Assembly: GCF_014204795.1 (NCBI RefSeq)
Contig: NZ_JACHMB010000001.1
Coordinates: forward strand, 248,001 to 312,000
DNA from: Nonomuraea jabiensis
GTDB taxonomy: Bacteria > Actinomycetota > Actinomycetes > Streptosporangiales > Streptosporangiaceae
Direction of reading: 5' to 3'
DNA length: 64,000 nucleotides
Shown here piece by piece: positions 59,661 through 64,000 of the stretch (its first letter is position 1; each line of letters begins with the position of its first letter). A program made the position numbers and the translations under genes. Under the pieces are notes generated by a model that searched no databases, had not been told where the DNA came from, and was given only the letters and a program-made list of their open reading frames with translations.

Positions 59661-60043
59661 TACGTGCACGGCCCGGAGCCCGCGTTGGCGTAGGCATGGG
59701 TGACGTCGGCGGCGAAGTAGGCCGAGTCTCCCGCGTTCAGGTCGACGGACGCGTCGGCGATGGTCAGCCGCAGCGTACCGGATTCGACGACGATGTACTC
59801 GTGCGAGCCCGGCGCATAGGCCGGGAATCGGCCCGCGTCGCACGCCGGCGGCAGGGTCGTGCGGATCCATTCGAAGTTCACGCCGGGCACGACCGGCGTG
59901 AGGATCGTCCGTCGCCATCCTCCAGGCTCGTCGACGGTGTCCTGGCCGGCGGCGCGGCGCACGATGACCCGACCTCCGTCCGGCTGGGCGACGACCTCGG
60001 CGAGTGGCACGCCGAGGCCGTCCGCGATGCGGGCGAGAACCAC
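59603..60043 (-). pseudogene. XRE-cupin regulator lacking its DNA-binding domain
   Basis: The 146-residue frame begins VLARIADGLGVPLAEVVAQP, the last helix of an XRE helix-turn-helix, and continues into a full cupin (GSHEYIVVESGTLRLTIADA, LNAGDSAYFAADVTHAYANA). The first 45 residues with the recognition helix are absent: upstream sequence at 60055 belongs to a transposase relic. A free cupin protein could still be made, but it cannot bind DNA as its relatives do. Confidence 0.7.
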
Positions 60044-60060
60044 GATCGTGGGTGATCAAG

Positions 60061-60530
60061 GCGGTGCGAATGCAGGCCGCGGGGACGGGGTTGGTCCGCC
60101 AGGCGGTGGCCGGCGCCGCGCAAGTGGCCGACATCGAGGAGATCACCGCCTACCAGCACGACAACCACGGACTGCTCATCCAACAGTTCTTCCAAGCCGA
60201 CCGGGCGACCATGCTCGCGCCGGCCGCCATTCTGAGGTTCAAGGCTGCCATGGCCGATCGCCGCGTGCTGGAGGCCTTGGATCACGCCCTCACATACTGG
60301 AGCAAGACCCGCGACTCCATTCCCCGCTCGTGGCATGGATGGCCGCCGCCTGGATCTGCGATTTGCCTCGGCCAACGGACTGCGCGCCATCCACAACCAC
60401 AAGCATCCGGACATGTTGGTCAAACGGCACTTGAGGCGATGGTATTCGCCTCCCTGACCAAGGAGCTGCGCACCGCAGACATCGCGGCGGACGGGGCCGT
60501 TGAATGGCGGAGGTCTCGGAGGTCGGCCAC
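60061..60530 (+). pseudogene. Tn3-like transposase fragment
   Basis: EEITAYQHDNHGLLIQQFFQ and ALDHALTYWSKTRDSIP are followed, in another frame, by DLRFASANGLRAIHNHKHPD and then EAMVFASLTKELRTADIAAD. The last part parallels the ELRTGDIAVxG block of Tn3-family TnpA. Two frame changes and missing ends show decay. The family call is by block order only. Confidence 0.6.
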
Positions 60531-60651
60531 GCCCTCAGACGTAGGCGAAAGTCCGCACGACCGGGATTGGATCCGAGAGCGGTTTTGTCCGAATCGAATG
60601 GGCGGGTGAAAAGGGCCGATACAGCCCCGTCCAGCGGGAGAGTCGGCGCCC

Positions 60652-61614
60652 TCAGCCGTCCTGGCGGAAGATGATGGCCACGCCCAGTGCGGCGCTGCTG
60701 GGCACGAACAACTCCTCGGGACCGGTTCGAATGACTGGAACGTCGTTATCACGCAGGAGCTTTTCAGTGGCGGGAAGATCGCGTACGGCTACCGCGTAGG
60801 CGACAAACGCAGGCAGGACTGCCGGCCGCTCACCGGGCAGCAGGCCGGCGAGCGCCGATGCGGCCACGACGGTGACGTTCGCTCGGTCGAAACGCGTTAC
60901 CCGATCATGTCGCGCCTGACCGAAGTAGCTTTCGTAGCGGCGCTCCAACTCGGGCAACGCCGCGTCGGCCACGCACAGCACGCATTCGACCAGCCCGGTC
61001 GCGCCGTTGGGATGGTCGGTGTGCTGCTGCTCCTGGGGCGCCTTGACCGGCGCGTTCTCGGCGAACCCGACCCTGCCTTCCGGCACGCGTCCTGGCGACA
61101 GATGGAGGTCGGAGATCTCCAGGTAGCGAGCAGGCTCCATTCTGGTCCCCGTGGGGGTCTCGACGGGCCGCTGGATGTCATGAATGCCACCGTGGCCGAC
61201 ATCATCGGCCGTCAGTCGCGCGGCCACGCAGTCGATGTCGGACGTGTCGGCGATCATGATGTGCACGCCTTGAAAGCGCTCCAGAAAAGCCGTGATGTTG
61301 GCTGCGGTGGCGCGGATGGCGGCCCGCAGGCCCGGCACTTTGTCGTCGGGTACCTGCAACGGGATCGGGCGCGCGTTGCCCGGCATGCGGCCGGTGTCAC
61401 CGATGACGGCCACCAGTTCGACGAAACTGCGCGGGAAGTGCACGTGGGCGTTGGTCACTCCGAACGGCTCCGGGGGGCCTCCCGGTGTGGCCGGCATGAC
61501 GGGATAGGCGGGGGCAGCCACGGTGAAGCCGAGCTGTTGGTACCGCTCCATCGCCTGGCCCATGTCTTGCACGATGTGGCCGACGTGGTGCAGGCCGTTG
61601 ATGTCATGGCCCAT
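60652..61614 (-). CDS. VOC (glyoxalase-like) superfamily protein
   Basis: A 320-residue protein: INGLHHVGHIVQDMGQAMER at the start and HVHFPRSFVELVAVIGDTG give a glyoxalase-like first module; a second module (GLVECVLCVADAALPELERR) follows. His and Glu residues fit metal binding. Reaction unknown. ATG 61614 has GGAGGAGG upstream. It is divergent from a broken TetR gene, its likely former regulator. Confidence 0.85.
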   Translation of the reverse strand: MGHDINGLHHVGHIVQDMGQAMERYQQLGFTVAAPAYPVMPATPGGPPEPFGVTNAHVHFPRSFVELVAVIGDTGRMPGNARPIPLQVPDDKVPGLRAAIRATAANITAFLERFQGVHIMIADTSDIDCVAARLTADDVGHGGIHDIQRPVETPTGTRMEPARYLEISDLHLSPGRVPEGRVGFAENAPVKAPQEQQHTDHPNGATGLVECVLCVADAALPELERRYESYFGQARHDRVTRFDRANVTVVAASALAGLLPGERPAVLPAFVAYAVAVRDLPATEKLLRDNDVPVIRTGPEELFVPSSAALGVAIIFRQDG

Positions 61615-61660
61615 GACGGGCGCCTCCTCCGACTAATGTGAGAGTCTACTGTTTTATGAG
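61615..61660. promoter_or_regulatory. Operator-like repeats before the VOC gene
   Basis: The direct repeat TGAGAGT occurs at 61639-61645 and 61657-61663, and ATGAG...CTCAT forms an inverted repeat at about 61656-61673. This lies between the VOC start and the decayed TetR gene, where a TetR site would be expected. Confidence 0.4.
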
Positions 61661-61900
61661 AGTACACCCTCATTTGCGCGCGTACAGTACGATTTCCTGC
61701 GTGAAGCGTTCAGACTCTTCCGCGAACGCGGCTACACCGTCACCACCGTCGAGCAGATGGCCGAAGCGGCCGAGATCTCCCCGGCCACCTTCTTCCGCTA
61801 CTTCCCGACGAAGGAAGACCTGGCCACACTCGACCGCTTCCCGCCTCTCATCGAGGCGCTGGCTTCCCAGCCTCCAGGCGCGCCACGGGAACGCGGCCGA
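61656..61900 (+). pseudogene. TetR regulator remnant
   Basis: LREAFRLFRERGYTVTTVEQ and MAEAAEISPATFFRYFPTKE form an intact TetR helix-turn-helix in one frame, but that frame has no start codon; the likely start (MRVHPHLRA) is in another frame, so a one-base change lies near 61680. After IEALASQPPG the ligand domain is missing. Confidence 0.7.
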
Positions 61901-62105
61901 AAGCTTGGCGGGGTCGGGCGAACGGCCCGTCAGCAGGGTTAGCAGCTCACCGATGAAGACGGGCTGACGGCGCAGGGCCGCCCACATCTACCCGGGCTGC
62001 TGGCTGAACGTGAAGCTGGTCCGGACCGCGTTCCATCGGTCGTCACCCAGAGGCCTCATGTCATCGCTTTGGGTAATCATGGAATAGGAGGAGTCAACAG
62101 GAGCG

Positions 62106-62330
62106 TTGCGAAATCGCAAAATCCGCCGCCATTTCGACGCCATCGATGTCAACGGCAACGGCGTTCTGACGCGCAACGACTTCGCCCTCGTCCCACGACG
62201 CATTGTGGAGTCGCTAGAGCTTGCTCCGGAATCACCTGAGGCGGAGCGCACGACGGCGGCAACGGTGAAGCTCTGGGACGAACTGATCGTGCCGATGTAC
62301 ACCGAGGGGAACGCCGAAGGCTCGGGCGAG
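62106..62330 (+). pseudogene. EF-hand calcium-binding protein, truncated
   Basis: A TTG after CAGGAG opens LRNRKIRRHFDAIDVNGNGV, whose DVNGNGVLTRND is an EF-hand loop, followed by helical ESPEAERTTAATVKLWDELI. Relatives have three or four EF-hands in about 180 residues. Here the frame leaves the family after about 75 codons and runs into a transposase relic. Confidence 0.65.
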
Positions 62331-62439
62331 GCGGCCGGCCATGCCGGCAATGGCGGCCCAGCGGATGATCGCCTCGGACACGGCGGAGTCACGTTCGCGA
62401 CCCGCTTGCGCAGCCAGGCGAGCGCGTCGCGCTCAGTCT

Positions 62440-62720
62440 TGGCCACGCCCGGACCCGACTCGCTGCCGCTCTGTGTCGCCAACTGGGCGTCACCCCGTCC
62501 ATGGGAGCCGTCGGGACCAGCGCCGACAACACCACCTGCGAAGCTTCCGCGCCTCCCCCAAACGCGAGACGCTCCAGGGCGCACCCCACTACGGCGACGC
62601 CTCCGCCTGCCGACGCGCGGTGTTTCTCTGGCTGACCCGCTACAACATGTGCGGAAGGTATTCGGCCAACGGGCACCTCAGCCCTTCGCCTACGAGCACC
62701 TACACCGGCAACGATCGAGT
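62440..62720 (+). pseudogene. IS3-like transposase (OrfB) C-terminal fragment
   Basis: LCRQLGVTPSMGAVGTSADN, then in another frame SPKRETLQGAPHYGDASACR and RAVFLWLTRYN...SANGHLSP, then FAYEHLHR in a third frame. These are consecutive blocks of an IS3-type integrase C-terminus. Several frame changes show decay. Confidence 0.75.
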
Positions 62721-62989
62721 AGCAAGCTTGATCTGCTCTGCCTGTCCGGCAGTGCCGAATCATGGCGGGACGCACCAGAGCGGGCGAGCACACGCCGAGC
62801 ACGACTCGCGGTAGTGGGCGACGCCGAATGACCACGGTCCCCGGCGGGCAGTTCCCACTACCCGCCGTACCAGCGTCGCCGTCCTAACTGATCACCAGGT
62901 ATCCCCTCAAGGATCTTGACCGGCCGCTGGATCTCTGGCTTGATCATGACGTTCCCTTATGCCTTGTTCCTGTTCAGAGTGGAGTACAT
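62721..62989. other. Intergenic region, no gene seen
   Basis: Sequence between the IS relic and the secreted propeller. The last 60 bases are AT-richer and should hold the promoter of the gene at 62990. Nothing else recognised. Confidence 0.45.
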
Positions 62990-64000
62990 GTGCACTTCTC
63001 ACCCTTTAGACGGCCGGACGTGAGCCGAGCGACTCGCCGATTAGTCGCGCTCGTGGGCTGCATGGCCATGACGGCCGGGCTCGTCGTCGCCGCAGGGCCC
63101 ACGGCCTCGGCCGAGAACTCGATAACCGATCTCGGCGTTCGTTTCAGCGTCGCCGACCACAGTGAGGTGGTCGCAGGCGGGGGCAAGGTCTTCGTGGCCG
63201 CCGGGGACCGCGTGGTGGTCACCGACATCAAAGGCGTGCTACTCGGTGCGGTCACCGGCCTCCCCGGTGTGGACGATGTCGTCGTGACACCGGACGGCGC
63301 CCACGCCTACGCCGCGCTGCCCGGCTCGCACGAGGTAGTGGAGATCGACACCGCTGCCCTGGCGGTCACCCGGCGCATCAACTTCACGGCGTACTCGTGC
63401 CTGGCCGACCTGGCACTTTCCGGACAGACATTGTGGACGGCCCACGGGTGCGACATGTACACCGGCGGCGTCATCACCCGCGTCGATGTATCGGCTCCGG
63501 ACCCGCAACCGGTCACCGTTCTGACCGGGCAGTCCACTACGCCCACGATCGCCGTCGCGGGGAACACCCTGCTGTCCATCGCTCCTGATATCTCCTCCGC
63601 CGATGTCCGGGTGTACGACGTGAGCAACGGCTCCGCCACTCTGCGCGGTGAGATCGACGGCGACGACCCGGCCACCAGCTCCCGACCGGGTCTGGACATC
63701 ACCCAGGATGGCTCCACAGCCATCCTGGGATTCCCGCGTGGGTTCGAGTCCTGGGATCTCGCAAGCCTGACGAAGCTGCGGGACTACGGCAAGGACCCGG
63801 CGGTCCGGGGCTCGTTGGTCGGCGCCGCCATCAGCGCGGATGGTCGCCATCTCGCAGGCGGCTGGTCGTGGGGCGATCGAGGCGTCGAACTATATGACGT
63901 GGCCACAGGAGCGCTTACCGACAAGCAGAAGATCCCCAGCGGATGGCCGACCCCCAGAATCCTCACCATGACCATCGCCGGCAACGACGTCTTCTGCGTC
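62990..64000 (+). CDS. Secreted beta-propeller protein, paralog of the 57.4-kb gene, cut by the window end
   Basis: 337 codons are present from GTG 62990, with GGAG five bases upstream. Signal peptide: basic start, hydrophobic VALVGCMAMTAGLVVAAGP, ending TASAENS. The propeller blades (VVVTPDGAHAYAALPGSHEV, AISADGRHLAGGWSW) align block by block with the protein at 57356-59005, including the start TASAE(N/D)S(I/M)TDLG and the YSCLADLALSG region. The gene runs off the window. A second in-frame GTG at 63020 is possible. Confidence 0.85.
   Translation, partial: MHFSPFRRPDVSRATRRLVALVGCMAMTAGLVVAAGPTASAENSITDLGVRFSVADHSEVVAGGGKVFVAAGDRVVVTDIKGVLLGAVTGLPGVDDVVVTPDGAHAYAALPGSHEVVEIDTAALAVTRRINFTAYSCLADLALSGQTLWTAHGCDMYTGGVITRVDVSAPDPQPVTVLTGQSTTPTIAVAGNTLLSIAPDISSADVRVYDVSNGSATLRGEIDGDDPATSSRPGLDITQDGSTAILGFPRGFESWDLASLTKLRDYGKDPAVRGSLVGAAISADGRHLAGGWSWGDRGVELYDVATGALTDKQKIPSGWPTPRILTMTIAGNDVFCV

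Overview
The window is chromosomal DNA of a high-GC actinomycete. Reading frames have the strong third-position G/C bias of that group, GTG starts are common, secreted proteins carry actinobacterial signal peptides and lipoboxes, and the sugar ABC operon has no ATPase of its own. The gene content (class IV lanthipeptide synthetase, DUF6461 proteins, a CATASP-like protein, the TauABCD set) fits a Streptosporangiales- or Streptomyces-like soil actinomycete; genus cannot be decided from sequence alone. No rRNA, tRNA or CRISPR array was seen. || Left part (1-17.8 kb): end of a CAP-domain protein, a small secreted protein and a lipoprotein, a DUF899 protein, a Tat-exported beta-propeller/amidohydrolase fusion, a membrane SUKH-domain protein, and then a carbohydrate locus. 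The locus holds a secreted DUF4091 protein, a ROK repressor, and an overlapping operon of Gfo/Idh dehydrogenase, sugar-binding lipoprotein, two permeases and a GH35 beta-galactosidase. Transport would need a shared ATPase encoded elsewhere. || 17.8-23.8 kb: a compact, divergently organised lanthipeptide locus. A MauE/thioredoxin fusion and an ABC exporter run leftwards. A 56-residue Cys-rich precursor, a 13-bp stem-loop and an 895-residue lyase-kinase-cyclase (LanL type, with a Cys-Cys-Gly zinc motif) run rightwards. || 23.8-39.9 kb: WD40 debris, an ADP-ribosylglycohydrolase, a P450, an epimerase, an integrase fragment, an ABC-F ATPase with a candidate attenuator leader, a DUF4132 protein, a second ADP-ribosylglycohydrolase, a TetR/SDR/SDR unit with a palindromic operator, a fused pseudogene of a SARP regulator and a VanX-type dipeptidase, three small immunity-like proteins (two DUF6461-like), and a truncated flavoprotein. 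|| 39.9-47.1 kb: secreted NHL-type propeller, XRE regulator, truncated hydrolase and rhodanese genes joined at one breakpoint, and a complete taurine/sulfonate uptake and dioxygenase operon. || 47.1-56.5 kb: transposase scar, PNPOx-like protein, two small tandem genes, and a coupled leftward operon (membrane protein, MTA/SAH-nucleosidase-like protein, membrane-anchored DUF5919-like protein, small fourth protein) divergent from an NrtR-like Nudix gene. This operon is the best candidate for an undescribed conflict or stress system. It is followed by a small helical protein, a large DUF6571-like protein and a lipoprotein. || 56.5-64 kb: a rearrangement-rich segment with pieces of integrase-core, Tn3-like and IS3-like transposases, an AfsR-type regulator, a TetR gene, an XRE-cupin regulator and an EF-hand gene. 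Among them stand an orphan CATASP-like gene, a VOC-family gene and two paralogous secreted beta-propellers pointing outwards.
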